DNA of 64,000 nt from CAYQNU01 sp964419055 (GCA_964419055.1 CAYQNU010000012.1:1-64000); one strand, 5' to 3'; positions 28,202-36,917 are shown, counted from the first letter of the stretch. Notes: generated by a model not told the origin, from the sequence alone. Program-made: numbers and translations.

Positions 28202-28238
28202 CTGAGTAACTGAGTAACTGCTTTACCTGAAACTGTTT

Positions 28239-28919
28239 TTAAATCACATATCTTGTTTCAATTACTTTTTGCAAGCTTGATTTATTCATACAATTGATGA
28301 AAGCAACTTCACCCGTTTCAACATCATACATTCCACCCACAATTCCGATTTCTTTATTTTCGTACATTGATCTAAGTACCTCACTGTTTTCTAATATTTC
28401 AGCCATCGTCATTTCCACATTCATATGCGCTACGGCTTCAACAAATTCAGAATTGGTTGAATTTCTATATTGAGGATCGACAGGTAATTTCACCGCATTA
28501 ACGGCAGGTTTTATGTTTGCCAATAGGGATGTTAGGTTTCCTAATTTCACATCATCACAGGCCCCTTTAACGGCTCCACATTTAGAATGACCCAATACTA
28601 CTACTAGTTTTGAACCTGCTACTTTACAGGCAAATTCCAAACTTCCCAGTATATCTGTATTACAAAAATTACCCGCTATTCTTACACTAAAAATATCGCC
28701 CAACCCTTGATCAAAAATCAACTCGGCAGATGTACGTGAATCAATACAACTCAAAATTATGGCAAATGGCCACTGGCCTTTACTAGTCTCATTGACTTGT
28801 TGCAATAAATTCCGGTTTTTGCTTAAACTTTCCATAAAACGTTTATTGCCTTCAACCAAAAATTGTAAGGCTTTTTCGGGTGTCATTTGTGATTGTGATT
28901 CTCTATTATGTGCTTTCAT
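28239..28919 (-). CDS. Beta-class carbonic anhydrase
   Basis: A 226-residue zinc enzyme interconverting CO2 and bicarbonate. The ligands are plain: C58 in SCIDSR, H111 and C114 in GHSKCGAV, with the D60/R62 catalytic dyad. RIAGN and LGSLEFA are the other family motifs. No signal peptide, so cytoplasmic. It lies 34 bp downstream of a SulP transporter gene on the same strand; a SulP-carbonic anhydrase pair suggests coupled bicarbonate uptake and hydration, for carboxylation reactions or pH balance. Confidence 0.94.
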   Translation of the reverse strand: MKAHNRESQSQMTPEKALQFLVEGNKRFMESLSKNRNLLQQVNETSKGQWPFAIILSCIDSRTSAELIFDQGLGDIFSVRIAGNFCNTDILGSLEFACKVAGSKLVVVLGHSKCGAVKGACDDVKLGNLTSLLANIKPAVNAVKLPVDPQYRNSTNSEFVEAVAHMNVEMTMAEILENSEVLRSMYENKEIGIVGGMYDVETGEVAFINCMNKSSLQKVIETRYVI

Positions 28920-28953
28920 ATGTTATTTTATTATTTTATTGTTTATTTTTCTT

Positions 28954-30579
28954 TTAATGTCCTCCAACTGAGGATACTTTATTTATACCTATTAAGGTTA
29001 CTTGAATATTTTTTTGTGGTGCAGCCAACCCCTCAAAATCTTGTAATATTTCCAAAACATCGTAATCAATGTTAACCGATTCTGACCCATCAATTTCAAT
29101 TACACTTTCTTCGGGTAATTCACTCAACATTTTGGACAAACTTCCTTTATTTAGAAAATTGACTTCTTTGGATAATTTTATTTTTATAACACCCTTTTCG
29201 GTATGTTGAGTAAAAGCTCTGAACAACTCTTTAAATGACATTTTTATAGGATGCTTTTTGTAGGTGTACAAAATGAAGATAAAAGCAATCAATAAGCCTA
29301 ATCCGATACCTTTTAATAAATCGAGCCCCACTACAGCAACTACGGTAATTAAAAAAGGTAAAAATTGCTCGGCTCCCAATCTAAACATACCAATAAATAA
29401 CGTTGGCTTGGCTAGTTTATACCCTACCATCAAAAGTATGGCTGCCAATGCCGAAAGAGGTATTAAATTTAAATATTGCGGAATAACAATTGCCGAAATA
29501 ATTAGTATAAATCCGTGTATGATGGTTGACATTTTTGTTCTACCACCTGAATTGATATTGGCAGAGCTTCTAACAATTACTTGAGTAATGGGTATACCAC
29601 CAATTAGTCCCGAAATGGCATTTCCAACACCTTGTGCTTTCAATTCTCTGTTGGTTGGCGTAATTCTTTTAAAAGGATCTAATTTATCGGTAGCTTCTAC
29701 CGATAACAACGTTTCAATACTGGCTATAATGGCAATGGTAAACGCAACTACATAAACTTGAGTATTAGCGAATCCACCCCAGTCAGGTAATGTAAAAAGA
29801 CCCACCACATCAGCACCTGTTTTGGGCATTGGTAAACTAACCACATGTTCTCCATTCAAATACCAAGACGGTGCATAAATAGAGAATAAATAGTTTAATA
29901 AAATACCAACCAATACTACGAATAAAGCCCCTGGTAAAAACTTGAACAAACCTACTTTTTTCATAAAAGGTCGCTCAAATAAAAGTATTAAACCCAAAGA
30001 TACCAACGAAATAAGTATAGCTCCCCACGAACTGAATCGTGCAGCATAATACAATTCCGTAAAAGTATTGTGACCATCTCTTTGGGCAAAATCTTCATCA
30101 CCCATAAAGTCTTTATCAAAACCAAACGCATGCGGAATTTGCTTCAATATTAATATAATACCAATGGCGGCAAGCATACCTTTAATAACCGAAGAGGGAA
30201 AATAATAAGCAATGGCACCTGCTTTAAGAAACCCCGCTATTATTTGGATTAAACCGGCAATAAAAACAGCTAAAAGGAATAATTCAAAACTGCCCAATTT
30301 GGTTAAAGCTCCCAGAACAATGGTCACCAAACCTGCTGCTGGACCCGAAACACCCAATGCAGAACCACTTAAGATACCCACAATTATTCCACCAACCGCT
30401 CCAGCAATAATCCCCGAAAAGAGTAATTTTTGAGCTAAATTGGCATCTACCTCACCCAAAGCTCCATTTGTTGAAGCCATGGCAACACCTAAGCACAGAG
30501 GTAATGCTACTAAATAGACTACCAATCCAGCGGGTAAGTCAAATTTTAGATTTTTGAACATGTTTTGTTTTTTGATCAT
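28954..30579 (-). CDS. SulP-family anion (likely bicarbonate) transporter with STAS domain
   Basis: The 541 residues form a transport domain with the SulP start LPAGLVVYLVALPLCLGVAMASTNG (described as about 15-38), ten or more hydrophobic segments, GVSGPAAGLV near residue 77 and RITPTNRELKAQGVGNAISGLIGGIP-like loop, then a short C-terminal STAS domain (about 440-541: SLSKMLSELPEESVIEIDGSE). SulP proteins exchange sulfate, bicarbonate or other anions; the adjacent carbonic anhydrase favours bicarbonate. Start could be Met1 or Met7. A strong hairpin (30593-30620) sits in the probable leader. Confidence 0.9.
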   Translation of the reverse strand: MIKKQNMFKNLKFDLPAGLVVYLVALPLCLGVAMASTNGALGEVDANLAQKLLFSGIIAGAVGGIIVGILSGSALGVSGPAAGLVTIVLGALTKLGSFELFLLAVFIAGLIQIIAGFLKAGAIAYYFPSSVIKGMLAAIGIILILKQIPHAFGFDKDFMGDEDFAQRDGHNTFTELYYAARFSSWGAILISLVSLGLILLFERPFMKKVGLFKFLPGALFVVLVGILLNYLFSIYAPSWYLNGEHVVSLPMPKTGADVVGLFTLPDWGGFANTQVYVVAFTIAIIASIETLLSVEATDKLDPFKRITPTNRELKAQGVGNAISGLIGGIPITQVIVRSSANINSGGRTKMSTIIHGFILIISAIVIPQYLNLIPLSALAAILLMVGYKLAKPTLFIGMFRLGAEQFLPFLITVVAVVGLDLLKGIGLGLLIAFIFILYTYKKHPIKMSFKELFRAFTQHTEKGVIKIKLSKEVNFLNKGSLSKMLSELPEESVIEIDGSESVNIDYDVLEILQDFEGLAAPQKNIQVTLIGINKVSSVGGH

Positions 30580-30592
30580 ACGTGTTTTTTGA

Positions 30593-30620
30593 CAAACATC
30601 ATTGTGACCAACGATGTTTG
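30593..30620 (-). promoter_or_regulatory. Hairpin/operator candidate upstream of the SulP gene
   Basis: CAAACATC (30593-30600) and GATGTTTG (30613-30620) form an 8-bp perfect stem, extended by TTG/CAA across one mismatch, with a TGAC loop. It starts 14 bp before the SulP ATG and could be a leader structure or a repressor site. Confidence 0.45.
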
Positions 30621-30737
30621 ACAGATAAATTTTAGAACTAAAGTGAATAGGAGAAATAGAAAAAAAATGAAATCACCAAAGAAGAAATAATACACTACTG
30701 CTTCTTGGGTATTTTTCCTTAAATGCTTGCGCAACGA

Positions 30738-31061
30738 TTATATGAAATCTGGAGGGGGGAGGTGAATTTCCCTATAAATGCGATACAATTTAAGTGTATG
30801 AAGGGAATGATTAAGTGATTGAAATGCCGATTCAAAATCAACAATAAAATGATGTTTAGAATGGATATGTTTTAATAATTCATCAATTTCTGTCTTACCG
30901 TCTTTAGTTTCTGATTCTTCCTCTTCAATGAGTTCTTCAATTAACTGAGCATTAGAAAGGTTTTTGCCATATTCGGTAAGTGAAAAATAACCATGTGTAA
31001 ATAACGCCAAACACATACATGTGCTGAATACAATGGCCACTATTTTCTGTTTATTTTTCAT
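30738..31061 (-). CDS. Small exported or single-pass protein, unknown
   Basis: I do not recognise this 107-residue protein. It begins with a basic residue cluster and a hydrophobic segment (IVAIVFSTCMCLALFTHGYFSL, about 8-29) that is either a signal peptide or a membrane anchor. An acidic patch follows (IEELIEEEESETKDG, about 41-55), then a His-containing helix (HIHSKHHF) and a C-terminus ending in HLPPPDF[I]. The His and acidic residues could bind metal, but that is speculation. It lies on the same strand about 160 bp upstream of the SulP gene. Confidence 0.55.
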   Translation of the reverse strand: MKNKQKIVAIVFSTCMCLALFTHGYFSLTEYGKNLSNAQLIEELIEEEESETKDGKTEIDELLKHIHSKHHFIVDFESAFQSLNHSLHTLKLYRIYREIHLPPPDFI

Positions 31062-31297
31062 CGATTTGCAATAATAACAATAAAAAACTGAATCACAAGT
31101 ACTCTCATCGTAAATTTACACAATAATAACTTGAAAACACCCTTAGTTAGAGCAACAATGCGCTCCATATTTCGCTTTATATAAAGAGGTTAAATTCTAA
31201 TGCTAGTATTTGTTTTTTTGATCAATAGCCATCTGACTGGAAATACTTTTCTTTTGTGATTTTTACCTTAGGGTTATAAATTAGAGGAGTGATAAAT

Positions 31298-31783
31298 TCA
31301 ACTCGCAGAATAATGAATTAGGTGTCTGACTTTCCAATTTCTATTTATTTTTGTCAGATAAAGAAAAAGGGTTTCAGTTGGCAATAACCTATTTGAATTA
31401 AATAGGAATGTTCTTACCATTAAAATACAAATTTTATTATTTTGATCAATAAGCGGGCAAATAATTTGATCTATTAATTCTCCTTCAATAGGTTTGGCAA
31501 TATTTAATTTATTACATTTAATATTGTCAATTGTGGGTGTTTGATAAAATAAATATTCATTTTTCAAAAAATCACAAATTTTTTTATTAATTTTTAAATT
31601 ATTTTCTTCAAATGTATTTAGAATTTGAATAAATCCCCTGAACATGCTGCTATCAATAACAATTTCTTCTCTAATCTTTAACTTATGATATTTATTTAAA
31701 TATTTTACAGCCTGACAAACAGGGTCTTGTGTATAATTCAAATTATAAATTAATAAAAATATTATCATTAATGATGTTTTCAA
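31298..31783 (-). CDS. Exported protein of unknown function
   Basis: A 161-residue product with a signal peptide (MKTSLMIIFLLIYNLNYTQ) and no domain that I recognise. The mature part has four cysteines, which could form disulfides, and ends in a strand-rich segment (LFLYLTKINRNWKVRHLIHYSAS, about 138-161) reminiscent of small nuclear-transport-factor-like folds; this is only an impression. The start codon is TTG at 31781-31783; the next ATG would cut into the signal peptide. Codon use is more AT-rich than in its neighbours. Confidence 0.55.
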   Translation of the reverse strand: MKTSLMIIFLLIYNLNYTQDPVCQAVKYLNKYHKLKIREEIVIDSSMFRGFIQILNTFEENNLKINKKICDFLKNEYLFYQTPTIDNIKCNKLNIAKPIEGELIDQIICPLIDQNNKICILMVRTFLFNSNRLLPTETLFLYLTKINRNWKVRHLIHYSAS

Positions 31784-31990
31784 TTTGTTGATTTAGATTT
31801 TAAAAATGTTTCTTTAATTCGTTTCGCTGTTGTGATATTTATTGGGATGTAATCTTTTTAGCAAACTTCATTTAACTAAATGAACAAATAAAACACTAAT
31901 TTACAGCTTTTTTCAAAATAATTGCAATCCAACTGAAAATACTTTATTTTGTGTTTTGTAACTCAGATGTAAAATTAGTGGGCTATAATC

Positions 31991-32680
31991 TTATTTTTTA
32001 ATAATTTCTTGTTTCTTTTGGACAGCAGAAAAGATAACTTTACCTTCCATTTTACCCCAAAATTTAAAATCAAAATACAACATTGTATTCCCTTTCTTTA
32101 AATTATTAAAATAAATTGAATCGCTTTCTTTAAAGGGTATAAAATCTTGAATTAAATATGTTTCACCTGTATTTAAATCTTGTGCTGAATATGCAATTTC
32201 AATGGAGTCCTTAAATGGTTCGGTATAACAAGAAAACCAAACTTTAACATTTTCATTAGTAATTACAATGTTATCTTCATTTTCTTCTGGAGAATTATAA
32301 TTCAAAACCACAAAAGTATTTTCAGAAATTATCTCTCCCAATGAATCGTATGCCACCCATTCATCCATTGTATACCTGTTTAATTTTTTATCATATCTAT
32401 ATGAGTAGGTAGCTTTCAATAAACCATTTTTATCATACCCTTTCGGGTTCCCTAATATTGAATCATTTACATAGTAAAATTCTTGTTCAATAGCACCATT
32501 TTCATAATAATATCTTAAATAACCATGCTTTTTTCCGCAACTGTCATTGAATGAAATTTTTTGATTATTTTCATCATAATACTCTACTTTTTTTACAACA
32601 CAAATTACATTTTCACTATCAGAATTACAAGAAATAATTATAGCAGTTAATAAAACTAATATGAGTTTTTTAATTTTAAT
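31991..32680 (-). CDS. MORN-like lipoprotein with apparent ATT start codon
   Basis: The conventional frame starts at an ATG at 32419 (142 residues), but the same frame is open upstream to a stop at 32693-32695 and reads MKIKKLILVLLTAIIISC if ATT at 32678-32680 is taken as start: a basic N-terminus, hydrophobic core and lipobox Cys, i.e. a lipoprotein signal peptide. No ATG, GTG or TTG precedes it in frame. The added segment contains MORN/YwqK-like units (HGYLRYYYENGAIEQEFYYV; GYDKNGLLKATYSY) that run on into the conventional part. The full product is 229 residues. An exact TATATTTG box lies at 32748-32755. Function unknown; a rare start codon or a base error are both possible. Confidence 0.65.
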   Translation of the reverse strand: MKIKKLILVLLTAIIISCNSDSENVICVVKKVEYYDENNQKISFNDSCGKKHGYLRYYYENGAIEQEFYYVNDSILGNPKGYDKNGLLKATYSYRYDKKLNRYTMDEWVAYDSLGEIISENTFVVLNYNSPEENEDNIVITNENVKVWFSCYTEPFKDSIEIAYSAQDLNTGETYLIQDFIPFKESDSIYFNNLKKGNTMLYFDFKFWGKMEGKVIFSAVQKKQEIIKK

Positions 32681-32747
32681 ATTCTTTACTTTTTAATTTA
32701 AATTTTCCTAATTTTAGTTCCCTATCAATTCTTTTAACTTAGTTCAA

Positions 32748-32755
32748 CAAATATA
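32748..32755 (-). promoter_or_regulatory. -7 box TATATTTG for the MORN-like lipoprotein
   Basis: Exact TAnnTTTG match on the minus strand about 67 bp upstream of the proposed ATT start and over 300 bp upstream of the conventional ATG, supporting the longer gene. Confidence 0.55.
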
Positions 32756-32822
32756 AAAAAATAATTAGACCAATAACTTGGAGCACACTATTTAATTCAA
32801 ATTCAATGAGAAGGAGAATGCA

Positions 32823-34400
32823 TCACTGCACCACTACTTTTATGTTTTTGTTTTGTGTATTGCTGTGATTCAATAAAAATTCGATGTAATCGGGTTGTTT
32901 GATCCATTCGGGTATGAAGGAGTCCACTCGCTCATTCAAAGCTCCATTTGGATGGTAATTGTTTTTAATCTTTAGCAAGCGATTAATGGATACTTCTTCC
33001 CTACTCTTTTCATTTTTTACAATCTTTTGCTCAATTTTCTCAAACAATTTATTCCAATTGGCAAACTCCGCTCCTAACATTTTCTCAAAATCTTTATCAA
33101 AGGCCGTCAACTTATTGGTTAGGTTTTGTTGCCACTTCACCAATTGTTCTTTTTCATCTGTGGTCTCTATGTTTTCGGTAATGTTTAATTGTAGGTATTT
33201 TTTGGTAAGCTCATTTTCTGCCAAAAATAAGTCACTCAAGGCTAGTTTCATCTCGTTGAGTTGCGCTAACTCCCGTTGCTGTACCAATAAAAAAGAATCT
33301 CTCAACACCAAAATAGGAAAAGATACCTGTAATCTGTCAAAATTAGATTTCAATTGCATCCAATAGGCCAGCTCACCTGGGCCTCCAATGTAGGCAATAT
33401 TGGGTAAAATGAGCTCTTGATAAACCGGTCGCAAGGCTACATTAGGACTAAACTTTTCGGGATGGATTTGTAGCAAATTCAATAACTCGTTTTTGGTGAA
33501 TTTCAAATCGGTATTTTTAATCGAAAAACTTCCATCCGTTTCAGCAATTATTAATTCTCTTAAACCTGTTTCAATGTAAAATAGATTGATGGGTCTGGGG
33601 TTTACTTGAGCATGGTACCCCAGTTGAATGAGTTCTTTTGAAGTATTCTCAATGGCGCTCAACGATGATTGGTTGAGCAATTCATCTTCCATAACGGGAG
33701 CAAAAGTGGCTTTTAATTCGGCATCATCTCCATCCAAAATGATGAGTTGGTTACCAAACAATTGATGCACCCAATAGCGTGTGGCTGAAGCCCAATCTTC
33801 TTTTTGAAAACTCTTTTCAAAATGATGCAATAGTTCTTTAGCCCGCTCATCGTTTACAAAAAGTTCTTTCAACTGATCATATACCTCTTCAAAAACAGAA
33901 GGTTTTAATCTACCTACGGGCCCTTTGGCCAATTGTGTCGTAGAAAAGGTTTTTTTGAATAAAGTAACTTGGTTTATTTCTTCAAAATCGTGGTCTTCAG
34001 AGGCCATCCAAAAAACAGGAACTACCTGCACAGAAGGATGGAGCGTGCTCATGTGTTGCGTCAATTTAATAGCCGAAACAATTTTATAAATGAAATATTT
34101 TGGTCCTCCAAACAAACACAATTGATGACCTGTAGTAATGGTAAAGGTAGTTGGCTTCAATAACGATTCAACAGCAGGCGGAGTTTCGATTCCCGCTTTT
34201 TCATATTGTTTTTTGAGGCTGTTTACCAATACAATGCGTTGTGCATCATTAAATGCACGAGATTGAATTTTATGTTGCCATCCTTCAGGACTATCAAAAT
34301 CAAAAATGAAATTTACTGTATTTGCGGATTGACTCAGATAATCTTCCAATAATTTGGATAAACTACCTACTTCTGTAAAGGAAAGGTTTTGTGAAATCAT
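32823..34400 (-). CDS. bshC: Bacillithiol biosynthesis cysteine-adding enzyme BshC
   Basis: A 525-residue protein of the BshC family, which adds cysteine to GlcN-malate in the last step of bacillithiol synthesis, the low-molecular-weight thiol of many Bacteroidota. Recognisable segments are TTGHQLCLFGGPKYFIYKI (about 93-111), VPVFWMASEDHDFEE (about 127-141), YIGGPGELAYWMQLK and VLRDSFLL, followed by a C-terminal coiled coil. Length is normal. bshA and bshB are not in the window, as usual outside operons. An exact TAATTTTG box lies just before the ATG. Confidence 0.95.
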   Translation of the reverse strand: MISQNLSFTEVGSLSKLLEDYLSQSANTVNFIFDFDSPEGWQHKIQSRAFNDAQRIVLVNSLKKQYEKAGIETPPAVESLLKPTTFTITTGHQLCLFGGPKYFIYKIVSAIKLTQHMSTLHPSVQVVPVFWMASEDHDFEEINQVTLFKKTFSTTQLAKGPVGRLKPSVFEEVYDQLKELFVNDERAKELLHHFEKSFQKEDWASATRYWVHQLFGNQLIILDGDDAELKATFAPVMEDELLNQSSLSAIENTSKELIQLGYHAQVNPRPINLFYIETGLRELIIAETDGSFSIKNTDLKFTKNELLNLLQIHPEKFSPNVALRPVYQELILPNIAYIGGPGELAYWMQLKSNFDRLQVSFPILVLRDSFLLVQQRELAQLNEMKLALSDLFLAENELTKKYLQLNITENIETTDEKEQLVKWQQNLTNKLTAFDKDFEKMLGAEFANWNKLFEKIEQKIVKNEKSREEVSINRLLKIKNNYHPNGALNERVDSFIPEWIKQPDYIEFLLNHSNTQNKNIKVVVQ

Positions 34401-34407
34401 ATTAATG

Positions 34408-34415
34408 CAAAATTA
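34408..34415 (-). promoter_or_regulatory. -7 box TAATTTTG for bshC
   Basis: Exact TAnnTTTG match ending 8 bp upstream of the bshC ATG, so the leader is a few bases at most. Confidence 0.6.
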
Positions 34416-34475
34416 TTGAATTTAAACATTAAATGCAATTTCAATTTTTAATGAAGGGCTGTTAATTGAAAACAA

Positions 34476-35642
34476 CTATTTTAAATTAGCATAACGTTCC
34501 ACATCGACTGCCTCAATGGTGGCGCCACACAAAATGATTAAACGTTCAATGATATTGCGCAACTCTCTAATATTACCTGTCCAATTGGTTTCTTGAAGAG
34601 CCTTAATACCCGAAGGTGACAGTTTTTTTGGTGCAATACCTTGATCAGCACAAATCATATTCATAAAATAAGACGCTAACAAGGGAATATCATCTCTTCG
34701 ATCATTCAAGGAAGGAACATGAATTGGAATTACGTTCAATCGATGGTATAAATCTTCACGGAAATTACCCGCATCTATTTCTTTTCTTAAATCTTTGTTG
34801 GTAGCTGCAAAAACACGAACATTTACAGAAAGTTCTTTTTCGCCACCCACTCTCATTATTTTATTCTCTTGCAATGCTCTCAGAACCTTTGCTTGAGCCG
34901 ACAAACTCATATCACCTACTTCATCCAAAAACAATGAACCACCATCAGCTAATTCAAATTTACCGGGTCGTGTTTTAATGGCAGAAGTAAACGCTCCTTT
35001 TTCGTGACCAAATAACTCACTTTCAATTAATTCTGAAGGTATTGCAGCGCAATTTACTTCAATAAACGGCATTTTCGAACGTTCGCTTTTTTCGTGCAAT
35101 TGACGGGCAACCAATTCTTTTCCCGAACCATTTCCACCGGTTATCAAAACTCGAGCTTCGGTTGGTGCCACTTTATTAATCATTTCTTTGATCACCATTA
35201 TGGATGGAGATTCACCAACAATATCGGTTATTTTGCCTTGTGATACCTTACGCTTCAACACTTTATTCTCTTGCACAATTTCTTTTCTGTCCAAAGCGTT
35301 TCTAAGCGTTACCAGTGTTCTATTCAAATCCAATGGTTTTTGAATGAAATCATATGCCCCTTTTTTGATGGCTTCTACGGCTGTTTCAATATTTCCGTGT
35401 CCCGAAATCATAATAATGGGTGCTTCTATCCCATTTTCTATGGCTTTGTCTAATAATTCCATGCCGTCCATTTTAGGCATTTTGATGTCGCACAATATCA
35501 AGTCATACGAATTGGCTAAAATCATATCCAATCCCATTTTTCCATCTTCAGCTGTGTCAACCTTAAACTTTTCGAATTCTAAAATTTCTTGCAAAGTGCT
35601 TCTAATTGGACGTTCATCGTCAATAACCAAAACTTTCACCAT
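34476..35642 (-). CDS. NtrC-like response regulator lacking a DNA-binding domain
   Basis: A receiver domain (1-120; phospho-acceptor D52 in [12 protein letters not shown]102) is followed by a sigma-54-type AAA+ domain (about 139-375): Walker A GGNGSGKE 169-176, GAFTSA 216-221 where activators have GAFTGA, Walker B LFLDEVGD, and [11 protein letters not shown] with the arginine finger. The protein ends at 388, immediately after the AAA+ lid ([11 protein letters not shown]); the usual C-terminal Fis-type helix-turn-helix (~60 residues) is missing and no continuation is seen downstream. Without it the protein must act from solution or with a partner, as reported for a few bacterial enhancer-binding proteins. 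No histidine kinase lies nearby. Confidence 0.9.
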   Translation of the reverse strand: MVKVLVIDDERPIRSTLQEILEFEKFKVDTAEDGKMGLDMILANSYDLILCDIKMPKMDGMELLDKAIENGIEAPIIMISGHGNIETAVEAIKKGAYDFIQKPLDLNRTLVTLRNALDRKEIVQENKVLKRKVSQGKITDIVGESPSIMVIKEMINKVAPTEARVLITGGNGSGKELVARQLHEKSERSKMPFIEVNCAAIPSELIESELFGHEKGAFTSAIKTRPGKFELADGGSLFLDEVGDMSLSAQAKVLRALQENKIMRVGGEKELSVNVRVFAATNKDLRKEIDAGNFREDLYHRLNVIPIHVPSLNDRRDDIPLLASYFMNMICADQGIAPKKLSPSGIKALQETNWTGNIRELRNIIERLIILCGATIEAVDVERYANLK

Positions 35643-35837
35643 TTTAATAAATCTTATATATTTGTATTAAGCCCTAAAGATAATCTATATTTTAAAAACT
35701 CCAACACGTTTGCCTCTTGTAATTGTTTTTTGAATAACTTCTACTGGCACATTTACCTATTTAAACAATAGCAAAAGCAACACAATAAAATGCATTTACA
35801 ATATTAAGAACCTCGGTAAAGATGTTCTTTTTTGTGA

Positions 35838-36341
35838 CTAAGGAACACTTATAGTCTTCTCTAATTTCCAATGATATCCTGAATCCTCCTGCATTTCATC
35901 TTGCCAACCGTGGTATACTTCATAACCTTTTTGAGAAAACGTGATGTAAAAATAATCACCTGCTCCTGCCCACCATCCGCCTATGGCAACAATTGCATTG
36001 TTTGGAATTTCCATTTCTGCAAATTGCTCCTTATTTAAAGGATTCATTTGGCCCGTTACTGTTTTTATTTCATACAGGTTATCATTAATATTTACACTAA
36101 CTAGTGTGCTGGGCATTTCGTCACTATTGTTGTATTTGGTGACAAATTCAACGATACTTTGTTGAACCTCGGGAGGTGTTAAAGAATCCAATAGCTGCAA
36201 CTGAGCCATGGAATCCGATTGAGCTTTCAACTGTTGTTGTTCGGTTTCATTCAAAGCGGTATCTGCTTCAGATTGGTCATCGGCACATTGGCAAAAAAGA
36301 ACGATAACGGCAAAAAAGTAAAGTAGTTGAGGTGTTTTCAT
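35838..36341 (-). CDS. Lipoprotein of unknown function
   Basis: The frame opens at 36368, but the first nine codons overlap an exact -7 promoter box (36362-36369), and the ATG at 36339-36341 gives MKTPQLLYFFAVIVLFCQC, a lipoprotein signal with lipobox Cys. The mature part has a Glu/Gln/Asp-rich linker (about 20-55) and a ~110-residue globular domain with IVAIGGWWAGAGDYFYITFS and YEVYHGWQDEMQEDSGYHW, which I do not recognise. Total 167 residues. Single gene between the response regulator and a repeat-bearing intergenic region. Confidence 0.65.
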   Translation of the reverse strand: MKTPQLLYFFAVIVLFCQCADDQSEADTALNETEQQQLKAQSDSMAQLQLLDSLTPPEVQQSIVEFVTKYNNSDEMPSTLVSVNINDNLYEIKTVTGQMNPLNKEQFAEMEIPNNAIVAIGGWWAGAGDYFYITFSQKGYEVYHGWQDEMQEDSGYHWKLEKTISVP

Positions 36342-36361
36342 TGAAATGAATTTTAATGATG

Positions 36362-36369
36362 CAAACATA
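36362..36369 (-). promoter_or_regulatory. -7 box TATGTTTG for the lipoprotein gene
   Basis: Exact TAnnTTTG match on the minus strand 20 bp upstream of the ATG at 36341; decides against the upstream start. Confidence 0.6.
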
Positions 36370-36591
36370 CAAAATTTTAAATTTAAAAAATGAGTATTCG
36401 TAATTATGTCAGTATTGTTTTATTAAATTAAAATTCAACTATTCAAGATGTTCAAATCTATTAAATGTAAGAATTATTTATCAAAATTAATGAGTGATAA
36501 TTATCTCATAAATTAAATTCATAAACTCAATTGATGGGCCTTCCCGACCTTTAACTAGTTTAATCTAAAAAATCAAGTGTAATGATAAGTG

Positions 36592-36742
36592 TTCTCGATA
36601 CAACTTTCTATTTTTCTATTGATTATAAAAATCAATGAAAAATATACGAAAGCCACTCGAACTGACTGAACTTCGATGGTAACGCTGCGGAGGGTCAGTT
36701 CGAGTGATTTTCGTAATGAAATGGAGAAAATTGTATCGAGAA
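36592..36742. repeat. Nested palindromic intergenic element (about 151 bp)
   Basis: The outer arms are perfect: TTCTCGATACAA (36592-36603) and TTGTATCGAGAA (36731-36742). Inside, a 21-bp arm at 36646-36666 pairs with 36694-36714 at 19 of 21 positions (core CACTCGAACTGAC / GTCAGTTCGAGTG) around a 27-nt loop. A third small stem, ATTGAT/ATCAAT (36618-36636), lies in the left arm. The outer 12-mer plus a CTATTTTT tract recurs at 28053. The form resembles REP/MITE-like intergenic palindromes of Flavobacteriia. Confidence 0.75.
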
Positions 36743-36917
36743 ATGGTGGGGTGAATTTTCGTCAGGCCTGAGCACTTTCATTTTTTCAATTCATTCAGAT
36801 TCATTCTCCTTACTTAACTATTGAAATTATCTATTATTTGATATACATTATTTATTGGCATAATCAATGAACACAAATACAATTATTTTTTCACTTCATT
36901 CTTACCAAGAAATGAGA

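Larger units (their letters stand above)
27995..28220. repeat. 23-bp direct repeat flanking a hairpin-rich intergenic segment
   Basis: An identical 23-mer, beginning TTGACTGAGTAACTGAG, occurs at 27995-28017 and 28198-28220. Each copy is itself built of GAGTAACT octamers. Between them lie a 12-mer (28053-28064) shared with the palindromic element at 36592 and two hairpins (28157-28201). Confidence 0.75.
36342..36917. other. Gene-free interval holding a palindromic repeat element
   Basis: No coding frame is supported on either strand. Apart from a promoter box at its left edge, the notable content is the large palindromic element at 36592-36742; the remainder is AT-rich sequence in which I see nothing. 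Confidence 0.6.

Noticed and set aside
32419..32680. ATG at 32419 as the start of the MORN-like gene
   Set aside because: It drops the signal peptide and a repeat that continue seamlessly upstream in the same frame; the ATT-initiated long form was preferred.
35806..35829. AAGAAC/GTTCTT stem just after the lipoprotein stop codon as a terminator
   Set aside because: The T tract lies on the strand opposite to the gene and the stem is short and mismatched.
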